DNA of 64,000 nucleotides. Source: Gnetum montanum. Taxonomy: Eukaryota; Streptophyta; Gnetopsida; Gnetales; Gnetaceae. Of the stretch, positions 1 to 10,276 are shown one piece after another. The position numbers were made by a program, and so were the translations under genes. The notes beneath the pieces were generated by a model. That model was not told the origin of the DNA, made no database searches, and was given only the letters and a program-made list of their open reading frames with translations. The stretch's first letter is position 1; every line of letters starts with the position of its first letter. The DNA is taken from positions 114,357-178,356 of the forward strand of contig MNCI01025366.1 in NCBI GenBank assembly GCA_015680685.1, written 5' to 3'.

Positions 1-870
1 TCTGAGTATTTCATTGCCAAATCTATTCTTTCCTTTGTCATTATTTTATCAAACATTCCTCAAAACTAGGTCCTTTTATGTGTCACCTAAACAAACCAAG
101 TTTGACATTAAATTTTTAGGGCCACTTCCTCGAAAAAATTTCTAACTCTAAAATCACACTAAGCAAAGAATTCAACATTTATTAAAGGAAATGAGTAAGG
201 TATGAAATCATTAAACCTTTTTTTAATAACCTTACTAACAATTGATCTTTGTGTGATTATAGATGGCTCCTAAAAGAAGACAACAAGGAGGACCTTCTCA
301 AGGTGCAACCGAACAACTTGGGGGAGGCAAAGGCCAAGGACCTCATGCAGAACATGCAGAGCAGAAGGCACAATCATTCAGCATCCATCATGGAACTCCT
401 GTTACTACATAATCTATCCAAGAAAATGGAGGGGTCAGGGCCCAAGCCTATGAAGAGGAATGATGACTATTTGTGACATGGCATGTCAAGGCCAATCAAG
501 TGTTCTCGTAGCTTCCATGTCCATGGAAAGTGCCAACTCCATCAAACATTGGAACATCAGTATGGATGGCTCATAATATGTGGATAGAAGAAAAGAAATG
601 TTAGGCACTTTTGCAATGGTATCAATCTCAGAAGCTTGGCATGCTGAACAAAGGAAAGGCACGCATGGAGAAGCCACTACTATTGGGAACCCCATGAGTT
701 CCAATAAATTCTATAATTTTTTGTCTGTGTCCCAATTTATTCATATCCACTGTGGCATGAATAAATTTCTAGTTAGTCAATAATCCCATACCTATCCACT
801 GTGTAATCTATTGATCTTATTCCTTACTTTCTTTGAATTGAGGATGAGTTGTTATTCAGTCATGGGGGTA
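1..870 (+). mobile_element. N0: 3' internal end of an N-family LTR element
   Basis: This is the tail of an LTR retrotransposon whose 5' part lies outside the window. The assignment rests on its last 40 bases: the stretch before 871 (GAGGATGAGTT, then TTCAGTCATGGGGGTA) closely matches the stretch before the N1 3' LTR at 9249-9275. In both, a purine-rich CATGGGGGTA-type tract stops directly before a TG that opens an LTR. The first 250 bases are AT-rich with no coding signal. A decayed open frame follows at 263. Bases 700-850 show nothing coding. The family name is only for this window; membership of the Athila-like group is inferred from N1. Confidence 0.6.
263..673 (+). pseudogene. Decayed coding segment near the 3' end of N0
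   Basis: I do not recognise this gene. A frame opens at ATG 263 directly after a splice-acceptor-like TTATAG, starting Met-Ala-Pro-Lys and rich in Gln, Gly and basic residues. It runs 49 codons to a TAA and then continues in the same frame to about 673 with only a few stops (TAA, TGA TGA, TAG, TAG). The part after the first stop includes several Trp and aromatic residues, which looks like old coding sequence rather than chance. Its place, after where pol would be and about 200 bp before the polypurine tract, is where Athila-type elements carry an env-like frame, but I see no membrane segment. It could also be a host fragment. Confidence 0.3.
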
Positions 871-1297
871 TGATGAATCATGGTTTTCCAGGTGCTAATA
901 TTAGACCCTTATTAACCAAGCACTAATATCGGAGCCTTGTTATCAGACCCCCGATATTGGGGCTGCATTAACTAGGCTACGTATAAAATATATTGCTATA
1001 GGGGTACCTCACCTAAGTGGAGCAAGTGCATGCTTATTTATAGCTAAAAATATAATTTTTGTAAACGGGGTCGCGTCAACACATGGGTCGATGCATCGAC
1101 GGGGCCACGTCAACACAGTAATGTATACGAGGCCTCATATACAAGGCCTAGTTAATGCAGCCTCGATATCGGGGGTTCGATAACAAGGGTCCGATATTGT
1201 GACTCATTAGTTAATAGGGCTCCAATAACAGGGCTCTGATATTATCACCTGGTTAACAAGGTTTCGATATCAGCACATGGCAAACCATGATTCATCA
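871..1297 (+). repeat. 3' LTR of N0, 427 bp, with inverted ends
   Basis: The LTR starts TG right after the purine tract CATGGGGGTA and ends CA at 1297. Its first 20 bases (871-890) and last 20 (1278-1297) are inverted repeats with one mismatch (TGATGAATCATGGTTT core), much longer than the usual TG/CA. Inside are many GATATCGG/CCGATAT-like half-palindromes, a perfect GTCGATGCATCGAC palindrome near 1090, and AGGGGTACCTCACC near 1002-1015. The last motif also sits close to the 3' end of the N1 5' LTR. The H1 element begins right after 1297. The 5' partner LTR is outside the window, so target duplication cannot be checked. Confidence 0.7.
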
Positions 1298-1476
1298 CCA
1301 GTAAACACCCAAAGCAATTTCACTTTCCAAGCATAGCTAGCCTTGCCAAAAATGATGCATTTGATGCATCTACAGTTTGCTAAGACCTAACATTAGCATA
1401 GCACAATCCACTAAGACCTAAAATTGGCACACACATGGCCTACCAAGTCCTAAAACTAGCACAAGCATGCCACAAC
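1298..1476 (+). repeat. H1 pro-RT spacer with minisatellite remnants
   Basis: Between the end of the N0 LTR and the H1 reverse-transcriptase start there are about four degenerate units of the form CTAAGACCTAA-A-TRGCA. This is the same minisatellite found 3' of the integrase at 10277 and in the corresponding spacers of M1, M2 and E. No coding signal is seen. Confidence 0.6.
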
Positions 1477-3722
1477 ATGGCTAACCATGAGCAGCTTCTC
1501 AAACCTCTGGTCCTCACTAGGCCCCATGGTGATCTCAAGTTATGTATTGACCCTCATTACCTAGACCTTAAGTCCATAGCCTATGATGAATACATAGCAT
1601 CCGTAGAGGCACCACTAGACTAGCCCAACCATCTAGTGAAGGCTCTTGATCTAGAGGTAGGGAACATCATAGAAGATCCTCTCATTGAGATGTCTATGGC
1701 TACACCTAATAGTGAGGTAAAAGCATTGAAACTTAGTTCCTTGCTAAATCCCTAACATGCCCAGGATATCGCTCAGGTGTTTAACGACAACATTAAGGCA
1801 TTTACATGGTCATATGAGGACATGCCTAGCCTAAATCCTCGTCTAGTCCAACACAACATTATCCTTAATCCCTGCATTAAGCCAATGAAACAAAAAGAAT
1901 TCAAGGTTAGGCCTAAGGTGGCATTGGCCATCCATGATGAAATCACCAAGCTTTATAAAGTTGGTTTCATTCGGGTCATTGACTATGTAGACTAAGTCTT
2001 CAACATTGTAGTTTTCCCCAAGAAAAATGGAAGTATATGCATTTGCATAGACTTCTAGGACCTAAATAAGGCCATCATCAAAGATGACTTTTTGTTGCCC
2101 AATATTGATTAATTGGTTGATACATTGGCTGGACACATCCTTTTATCCTTTATGGATGGTTCTTGAGCTACAACTAGATTAGGATCAACCCTGAACATCA
2201 ACTCAGCACAAACTTCATGAGCCCTTGGGGTACATTTTGTTATACTATGATGCCCTTTGGACTCAATAATGCAGGAGTAACATATCAATGTGTAATAACA
2301 TACATCTTTAGTGATTACATGCTAAATTTTCTCAATGACTAGATTGATGACATTATAGTTAAGTCTAAAATGGCTCACAACCATGTAGATGATCTAGACT
2401 TGGTACTTAAATGTTGCTTAAAACATGATCTTAGGTTGAACCACAAGAAGTATGTTTTTGGCATTAGATAGGTCGAATTCTTGGCTTTGTAGTATTTTAA
2501 AGTAGACATACGCGTAGACCCCGATAAGATTAAAACCATAACCAACATAGCAACGTTGGCCAACCTTAAGGAGCTACAAGGGTTATAAAGAAGACTACAA
2601 TTTATATGTCAATGTATTGCATAGTTAATCGATAAGTTATAGCCAATGCAACATCTGCTCAAGAAAGGAGCCCACTTTGAGTTGATAGCTCAATGCCAAC
2701 AAGCATTTGATAACCTTAAGCAAGAGCTAGTGCAACTTCCTACAGTTCATCCTCCGCAAGGAGATAAACCCTTTTACATCTACCTTGCCATTTCTAACAC
2801 ATCCATTGCTTCCCTACTTTGCCAAAAGAGAGACAATGGCATAAAGTTTCTAGTTTACTATTTAAGCTACACATTAGTAGCCCATGAAGCAAAATACAAC
2901 AATGTGAAAAAGCATTGCCTCGTTTTGGTCTTTACACTCAAGAAGTGGAGGCATTATCTTTTGCGCAATCAAGTCAACATCCTCTACAAAAGCAACGTAC
3001 TCTGAGCGATTACAATGAACATCTATGAAAATAGTCATATCACACAATGGAAAGCAATAATAGCAAAGTTTGACCTACACTACATTGCACAAGCCTTAAT
3101 AAAAGGTCAAGCTATAGTTGCACAACTCATGGCTTTTCCCATCAATGATCAAGCAACCATAGATCTAGAATTCCTAGATGAGTATGTCAATAGCATCAAC
3201 CAAGTTCCTGACAACTTTGAGGCACTCCTACATTTCAACAGAGCTTCAACCTCCCAAGGGGTTAGTGTCGTTGCTATTATCAAATTCCTCTCCAAGGAGA
3301 TCTGACCCTTTGCATATCGTTTTACATTCCCTTGCACTAATAACGTGGCAAAGTACAAAGGCCTCCTCCAAGGTATCCTAGTAGCACATGACCTAGGGAT
3401 CCAACACATAACAATCCAAGGTGACTCACAATTAGTGATCAACTAGGTAACAAATATTTATGCCTATAAGGTTCAACATTTATAGCCTTACTGTGACTTG
3501 GCAAAGCACTTAATTTAACACTTTGCAATTGTTGATGTCCAATATGTTTGTTGGAACAAAAATGCCATAGCTAATGCATTAGCCACATTAGCCTTAAGCA
3601 TCACACCTAAAATGTTCCATGCATTTTCCACCTCAGTGGTGGATTGCACTATGCCTATCATGTAGATGACCAATATTACATCCATAGCCACAGTTAGCAT
3701 GACCCACATAGGAGAATGGTAT
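1477..3722 (+). pseudogene. pol: H1 pol, part 1: reverse transcriptase and two RNase H domains
   Basis: The frame starts at ATG 1477, aligned with the pol starts of E and M2. It reads through the RT linker (to about 1990), the RT palm, a Ty3-type RNase H (about 2640-3010, with HEAKYNNVKKHCLVLVF) and the second, Tat-specific RNase H (about 3220-3600). Many stops and frameshifts interrupt it. The RT catalytic box is damaged: Tyr is replaced by a stop, leaving stop-I-D-D near 2340. In the second RNase H the expected YFDGA reads HFNRA and NNVAEYEGL reads NNVAKYKGL, so two catalytic acids are lost. N1 enters just after the RNase H region. This is Ty3/gypsy Tat lineage with high certainty, and non-functional. 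Confidence 0.93.
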
Positions 3723-4673
3723 TGATGAGACATGATATCGCATGGGCCACGATATTGCATCCATCGTCCCCTGCAATATCGCATATGCAATATTGCGGTC
3801 CGCCACCAAATCTATAAATAAGAGGCGGCACTCCCCTTATTTCCCCTCTTAGGCTTAAAGTAGGGAAACTCTGGCAGTTTGATCACTCTAGAGATAGAAT
3901 ATTTTCCATGTGCCCATAGTAGGAGTCCCCAAGTGAATGGATCTTTATTCGAGTAGCTTTGTACCTGAATGCAAGTTGTGTACGGAAATAAAGATGAGCT
4001 TTGTGGATAAACCTTGCAGTGCATGGAATAGGTTTATTACATGTTATTTCCTACCTATTATTTATTACCTGCATTAGCGCGGCATGAGTACGACTTGATT
4101 ACCAACATTGACGAATGTGTACGGCTAATCAAGAAATCGGCTACTCATCACGATTAGTCTCTCTCACCCTCAACTCCTAGAACACGGGATGAGTACGACT
4201 TGATTACGAGCATCTACAGGTGTGTACAGCTAGTCAAGGAATTAGCTGCTCATCATGTTTAGGCTAGTTAAGTGCCTCAGTACGACCACTTCGAGCACGT
4301 GCGTTACATGTGGTGATCCCAGTAACGATTAGCGTTTGGTAGCCACAGTTGCATAGTTCAAGGTGTGTGCGGTAAGTGGGAACGGATGCTGATGCTAGTT
4401 AATTTAGACTTAGGTCCTTAGTTAGAGTTAGTTTTCTCAATCCTTCACCCTTTAGCATAGGAGAAAAACCCATAAAAGACCATAAAAATCATATACCTCA
4501 GACTTACTTAACCATACACTGTGACAACAACAAGTAAGTCTAGGAAGACAACGAATGATTAACCCCAAGTGTTCCATGAGGCGTTGAGGCATTTAGTCTA
4601 CGAAGTTCGACCGGATCATGCGTGCTACGCTCATTTTATATGGTTGAGTGTAGGGGTACCTCACCACTCATCA
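3723..4673 (+). repeat. N1 5' LTR, 951 bp
   Basis: It opens TGATGAGACATGATATCGC, matching the 3' LTR at 9276, and closes with CA at 4673, one base before the primer-binding site. The U3 holds GATATCGC/GCGATATC-type palindromes (about 3733-3795), then CTATAAATA at 3812-3820 as a TATA box. A motif GATGAGTACGACTTGATTACGAGCA-like occurs twice (about 4083 and 4189), a short internal direct repeat. The 3' LTR copy matches well to the first repeat and then stops. Confidence 0.85.
3812..3820 (+). promoter_or_regulatory. TATA box of N1 5' LTR
   Basis: CTATAAATA followed by AGAGGCGG, just downstream of the palindrome cluster. The same box with the same flanks is at 9423-9431 in the 3' LTR, and CTATAAATAAGAGG occurs in N2 at 61134. 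Shared position in three copies supports a core promoter. Confidence 0.7.
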
Positions 4674-4674
4674 T

Positions 4675-4692
4675 TGGCATCGTTGCTAGGGA
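4675..4692 (+). other. Primer-binding site of N1
   Basis: TGGCATCGTTGCTAGGGA lies one base after the LTR. It differs at few positions from the TGGCGCCGTTGCCGGGGA site known in Athila-type elements, which pairs with a tRNA 3' end (reported as tRNA-Asp). The differences are C-to-T or G-to-A transitions. Confidence 0.75.
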
Positions 4693-4815
4693 CTAAGTGT
4701 TTGTGTGCCGAATAGAACATAAGGGATATCACTCACATCATTGTGATTCTTAACGAACCTTTGGGTTAATCAAAAGATAAAAATTATATAACAGTAAATT
4801 AGCATACCGAGAACA

Positions 4816-7296
4816 ATGCCTTCTTCTCATAAGAGAAACTCACCACCTAAGGACCATACACGAGACAGTCGGCAACATAAAAAACATAACCCAAATCAGC
4901 CAAGTCCTAAACAATACAAGATAGTTTATACTCACCCTGATGAGTATATTCTAGACTTCACTTTTATCCTCCATCAAGATGAGCAGCTGCGATGGAGAGA
5001 TTTGCAAGGTAACATCATGTTACCCCCAGATCGATCAGTCTTTCGCATGCTTTTTTGTGCCTTGGCTCAGATTGGCATGCAAGAACATTACGCTAAATAC
5101 ATTGCGGAAGATTTTGACATGAGGGATTATTATCCCACAGATGCCCAATGTATGAGAGACTTAAGGCAGGAGAGTCAACATGCACTGTTGAAGGGCAAGG
5201 TCCCGCACACCCTTAGCAAAATAGAAGATGAGGAACCCCTTATCACGGGTTCTTTAACAAATGATGTTCCCCCTCCTAACGATGGTGAGGAGGAAGGGTA
5301 TCAGAACATACGATCAACGATACATATCCCTGGTTCTAATGCCCATGAACACCAGCTGTTCACAGAGGGAACAACCACTTATGCTAAGGACAAGCACTTA
5401 GATCGTCACCACGATCAGGGCCATAGCATCCGAAGAGAAGGCAAGAAACATCGTCATGGCCAGCTACTACACATTGTTACATCGTTGCTTGGGCCATGGG
5501 TACGCTCAGCGGGATTAACTTCGCCACATCGTGGATGGGCTAAGGCATGAAACTAGAAGAACCCTTGGAACTTATGCCCAAGGGAGACTCTCACAACTTA
5601 GANAGAAATAGCAGCTAAGGTAGACCACGTATGGAGTTCCTTAGACTCTAAAATTGAAACCGTCTTAAAAATTGTAGAAGAGTCTAAGGTAGAACAAAGT
5701 AGTGATAAAGGTAAGAAAAAGTGGAGAGATTTAAGCCCTGCACATAACAAGGGTAAGGGAAAAATCACTAACTCTGATGTGGCTATAGATTCTGACACAA
5801 ATGATGATGGTGGATGTGTGATCTGCCACTATGACCATCCTAAGGGATGTTGCCCCATCATCTCACATCTACAAGAGTCTGGGGTGTATGTGCTTAATCC
5901 AAGACTTAACCAACGGTAAACACCCCGAAGGTTACCTTATACACAAGATAACCCAAGGTAGTTCCACCAACCACTAACGTATTATCCAAGTGGAACTCCA
6001 CCACAGCCCATCGGACAGCATCAGTAATGGCAATACCCACAATCATGGGGGATGCCATCACCGAAACAACAATACCCTTACCGATAGCCTAACCTTTATG
6101 GATATTATGTGCAGCAGCTGATTTCTCCAAGTGACTCTATGGTTCACGCAACCCCCAACCGTCACTACCAAGTTCAGGAGTACTTCAGAAGGACTCCTTC
6201 TCCTCTGAGAGACACTCCATACCCACATCATCCTCCTAATCCATCTGCACCTCTTCCACCACAAGTAGTTCCTATAACACCTTCTGCTCCAACAATGCAA
6301 GGGGAACTTCCTCCTCAACCGCAGCAACATCACGCTACGAGAGCTATAAATATTCAACCTGCTATTGGTTCTGACAACTGTAAAAAGAGAAGACCTTACT
6401 TTAGAACCAAAAGCCTAGAAAAACTCTCACAACAACAAGCGGTTGAGGCCATGTACACTCCTCCACCATCTAACATTTCGGAACACCCTTTAGTCCAACA
6501 GAACTTAATGCATACGGTTATGTTAACACATACCGTAACTGACTGGATCAAGGTAGGTTGCCTTCCTAGGAAACTAACTGACCCTAGGAGTCCCTTAATT
6601 TATTTACAGATCACCGAAAATGAACCACATAGCGCTCTTCTTGACTCAGGTTCTGGAGTCAACTTAATTTCACAAAAGATGTATCACGCCTGGAACCTAC
6701 CCCAACTTAAGAAGAGCAACATTCAACTAGAGCTAGTAGACCAGTCCATCACCATTCCCTTGGGATTGGTGGAGGACATTATTACCACTCTGTGTGGTTG
6801 GTCTTACCCAGCTGATTTTTTGGTGATTGAAATGAACAACATCGAAGGGGACTTCCCGATTATAATGGGAAGGGCATGGCTTAGTACAATAGACGCATGT
6901 CTTAGGATCCGTGATCTTTCCTTAGAAATTTATAATATAAACATTTGTGGAAAGATCGAGAAGAGAAAAGTTCCATGCATCACATACAGTGATTCATCAA
7001 GTGATGACATGAAGGGATGCTCATCTCCTCCATGCAGTAGGTGTGCTCTTGAAACATTAAAACAAAGATGCCTGTATGTAGCAACCACACAACTAGTAGT
7101 AGACACCCCGTGGTTGATAGCTACTCGAAGGAACAACCAAATATGCATGGAACAAACCGAGGAAACCCATGCCAACAACAAAGGCATAGACACATTGGAA
7201 TATGAGCGTCACCAACTTCCATCCCTCAATCTAAGATCATCAATCGGGAGAAGTTGGGCACTTCTTAGAAATTCAAATAGACGCTCATTATTTTAG
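4816..7296 (+). pseudogene. gag-pro: N1 Gag-protease polyprotein (Athila-like)
   Basis: The frame starts at ATG 4816 with a basic N-terminus, then a Gag-like helical region. It shifts frame near 5490, carries an unresolved base at 5603, and stays in one frame from there to 7296, broken only by TAA/TAG that replace Gln codons. A Cys-rich CVICHYDHPKGCC segment near 5818-5856 resembles a zinc knuckle with altered spacing. The C-terminal domain (about 6600-6950) is a retropepsin: the active site reads LLDSGSGVN, followed by the flap-like VDQSITIPLGLVEDI and IIMGRAWL, matching Athila proteases in layout. No RT follows. About 100 further residues, with clustered Cys, end the frame. Neighbouring 3' DNA is non-coding. 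The protease call is firm; the Gag call is from position and composition. Confidence 0.85.
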
Positions 7297-9275
7297 ATCT
7301 CTCCCTTACAACTCAGTCATGGGGGAGATGGCCACCTATGCTAACCATATGAGGCCCTCAGTTCTTTTAAATTTTTGTTTTACACATTTTTGTTTTACAA
7401 CTTTCTTTAACCTTTCTTGTTTTTTTTTTTACAATTTCTTTAACTTTTCTTATTTTTTTTTTACAACATCGTTATACTTTTTCCATTTTGTGTGAGTGTG
7501 TGTATGTGTGTGTGATCCACCCTATAAGTTTGTCCCATAATAAGTGTTCGGACTGATGGTATGAAATGTTTTCATATTGATTGCTAATGTTTAGTTTTTA
7601 CCTTTAAGTTACAATGTCGATACTAAGGTATTTTTCTTTTGATATGGCAGGTAATGAGATCACTTCATCCATCCATCCATCAAATTCTATGGTCTCTCTC
7701 AACTTGGAAATGTACAGTCCCTTTCTAATCATAACTTTAACGAATTGGTGATTGGGTATTTCTCAAACTAAGGAAGGACTCAAGGATTATAAAGGTTGTG
7801 ACTTCAAGGGAACTTGATGCTTTTGTGTTGGCCATTCTCTTGGGTGCTTGGATGTTTTCTTCTTGAGTTTTCTTACCGTTCTGATGTTACCCAACTATCA
7901 AAAGCTGAGACAATAAAAATAAGAAGTCTTTGCATGGTGTGGTTCTCACGCATAAAAATACAAAACACAAAACTTAAAAAAAAAAACAACAACAAATTGA
8001 TAATTCAAAGCACACCCCTTAGACGAAATAGAATTTGGGCTACAAGCACTGGTTATGGAACCAAAAGTATTCCCTCTAACTAAGGTCCTTCTCGGTTCCC
8101 ATTCTCTCCTTTGTTTCGTCGGAATGGTGGTGGCTCTTTGGAGATGCATCCTTGTTATCCAAGTGGATGGTTTAGCCGAATGCATTGATGCGAAGTTACT
8201 AGATGTGGTTGGTTTGAGGCCGGAGTTGGAATGAGACTTGCCAAGTCACATTAATTATAAAACACACAAGGGGTTGTACACCACCTTGTCCTTGGGATTC
8301 CATTCCATTCTCTTCTCTCCATCCTTCTCTCCATTATTCACCTCATTGCTGGTTGTATCATTAGTGTATATATTTTGGTAGATGCATTGTTTTCTTTTTG
8401 GTAAATTCTTGCGGTTAAGACTTTAACTCTTGTTCCAAATGACATTCCCAGAGCCTGCGGACTCTCTGAATGTGGGTTTGTCAAGGCATTAAGGGCATGA
8501 GCCTACTTTGGGGAGGACCCACTGACATTCCTATTTGGAGCATTTGTTAAATTCTTTCCCTTAACGTTTTGCAATTAATTTCATTTTGTTCATTTCCATC
8601 TTGACATCCATTTCACTGATGTTTTCAATTGTCCTTTTTATCTCTCTTTCTTACTCCTTTTCTTTCTCCATTCTAACGCTACCGGAGGTTTGCAATTAGT
8701 CATGGGGGTATGGGGCCCGATTTTTTTGATTTTCTCCTAGCCCCGAAATTTTTGATTTTCTTCCTAACCCCTACACCTTTGGTAGTCATCATTACTACAT
8801 CTCTCGATCCATATAAGCCATACCACAACCTAGCCAATGGACCTACATCGAAGCAAGGTATTAATTACATGATGATTCATTTACCCTTGCTAATATATGA
8901 TTGTGTTGTGTGTGCAAATGGTGATCATACAACAATGGATTGGATCTGGAGCAAATACTTGGAATGGAGCAGCACTGATAGCTATGCAAGGAGCAAGATC
9001 GATGACGTGCTTATTGATGGACAATGAAGGTGTAATCTTGGCATTAGCAGTAGCAGCACTTCTTTCTCTCTCTCTTTCTCAGCTGCCAACTAAGGCCTGA
9101 TGTCATTGTAATAAGGTGTTCACCCTTGTTGTCATGAACATGAGTTTTGTCAAGTCTTGTAATAATGATCCATTCACCTGTCATCCCATTAGTTCCATTT
9201 CCCTCATTAATTTCATACCTTCCCGATATTATTGTAAGGAACTTGAGGACGAGTTTTCATTCAGTTATGGGGGTA
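7297..9275 (+). other. N1 non-coding 3' internal block
   Basis: No plausible protein is encoded on either strand over about 2 kb. The block starts with T-rich repeats (TTTTTGTTTTACAAC, about 7365-7470) and a short TGTG run. From about 7560 to 8680 it is similar, stretch by stretch, to N2 at 59210-60290. Shared pieces include ATTCAAAGCACA-CCTTAGA, GGGCTACAAGCA-TGGTTATG, TCTAACTAAGG-CCTT and GGGAAGGACCCACT-like runs. Purine-tract-like GTCATGGGGG occurs three times (about 7317, 8699, 9264); only the last abuts an LTR. Conservation without coding suggests a packaging, replication or regulatory role, which is inference. Confidence 0.65.
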
Positions 9276-9717
9276 TGATAAGACGCAATATCGCATGGGC
9301 CGTGATATCGCATACGCGATATTGCGACGGCCGCAATATCACATCCCATGCAATATTGCATACGCGATATCGCATCGTCCCCTGCGATATCGCATATGCG
9401 ATATCACGGTCCGCCACCAAATCTATAAATAAGAGGCGGAACTCCCCTTATTTCCCATCCTAGGCTTAAAGTAGAAAAACTCTAGCAGTTTGATCACTCT
9501 AGAGATAGAATATTTTCCATGTGCCCGCAGTAGGAGTCCCCAAGTGAACGGATATTTATTTGAACAGCTTTGTACCTGAACGCAAGTTGTGTACGGCAAT
9601 AAAGATAAGCTTTGTGGATAAACCTTGTGTGCATGGAATAGGTTTATTACATGTTATTTCCTACCTATTATTTATTACTTGCATTAACATGGCATGAGTA
9701 CGAATTGATTACGAGCA
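9276..9717 (+). repeat. N1 3' LTR, truncated
   Basis: It starts TGATAAGACGCAATATCGC after the purine tract TTATGGGGGTA and follows the 5' LTR to about 9717, where it breaks at ATTACGAGCA and runs straight into H1 integrase sequence. About 500 bp of the LTR end are missing. Its U3 has a longer palindrome array (about 9280-9412, repeating ATATCGCATACGCGATAT-type units) than the 5' LTR, so the array changed length after insertion or the LTRs recombined. TATA box at 9423-9431. Confidence 0.8.
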
Positions 9718-10276
9718 AGAAGATGGCTAAGTAAATGCCACTAACAAAGTCATTATCAACCTTCTCAAGAAGATGCTAAGCAACAGCAAACAACGATGGC
9801 ATAAGAAATTAGTCTATGCACTCTGAGCCTACCACACAACATGCCAAATAGTAATAGGTAAGATGCCTTACATTCTTTTTTATGGATCTAAAGCAATTTT
9901 GCATCTTGAATTATAGGTTCCATCGCTTCAGGTGATCCTCTCAAACTTCTTTGATGAAGCTCAGAATAACAAGTTGAGAATCATCGACCTTGACTCGATA
10001 GAGGAGGAGCGTATATAGATGCTTGATCACATCGAATGGTACCAATAAAAGTAACAAAAAAAGTATCATCACAATTAGCATTAGTGCCCAATCAAGAAAG
10101 GAGACCTAGTCCTCAAGGCCATCCAAAAACCCACAGATGAATTCTTAGCCAACTGGGAAGGGCCTTTCCTAGTCACTAAGGCCTATGACAATGGAGAATT
10201 CAAGCTTGTTGATCAAGATGGAAATGAGTTTACCAATCCAATGAACCATTCATACTTAAAGCCTTACTATGCTTAG
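9718..10276 (+). pseudogene. pol: H1 pol, part 2: integrase C-terminal half
   Basis: Reading resumes inside the integrase core at the motif normally written NGQAEATNK, here N/D-G-stop-V-N-A-T-N-K, so the third catalytic residue (Glu) is lost. It continues through the C-terminal domain, with LANWEGPFLVTKAYDNGEF and a final NHSYLKPYYA, stopping at 10276. Several stops replace Gln and Trp codons. The integrase N-terminal zinc domain and first half of the core are missing, removed with the end of the N1 LTR. Clear homology to E (43600-44130). Confidence 0.9.

Larger units (their letters stand above)
3723..9717 (+). mobile_element. N1: non-autonomous Athila-like element with gag and protease only
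   Basis: N1 is a nested element with a full 5' LTR (3723-4673), an Athila-type primer-binding site (4675-4692), one Gag-protease reading frame (4816-7296), about 2 kb of non-coding internal DNA, a purine tract (about 9265-9275) and a 3' LTR truncated at about 9717. No reverse transcriptase, RNase H or integrase is present in any frame between the LTRs, so it must have moved in trans. The 5' flank is H1 pol. The 3' flank resumes about 200 codons further into H1's integrase, so a deletion removed both the LTR end and the host segment, and no target duplication can be seen. This gag-only layout resembles the TR-GAG class described in plants. Confidence 0.8.

Noticed and set aside
871-1297. MITE or foldback DNA transposon
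   Set aside because: Inverted ends are striking, but the CATGGGGGTA purine tract directly upstream, shared with N1, and the TG...CA ends favour an LTR.
6058-6357. 99-codon minus-strand frame opposite N1 gag
   Set aside because: Shadow of the Pro-rich Gag region, rich in Arg and Trp as expected from the complement.
7814-8185. Coding frames in the N1 3' block (both strands)
   Set aside because: N2 conserves the DNA but not the frames; composition is AT-rich and low complexity.
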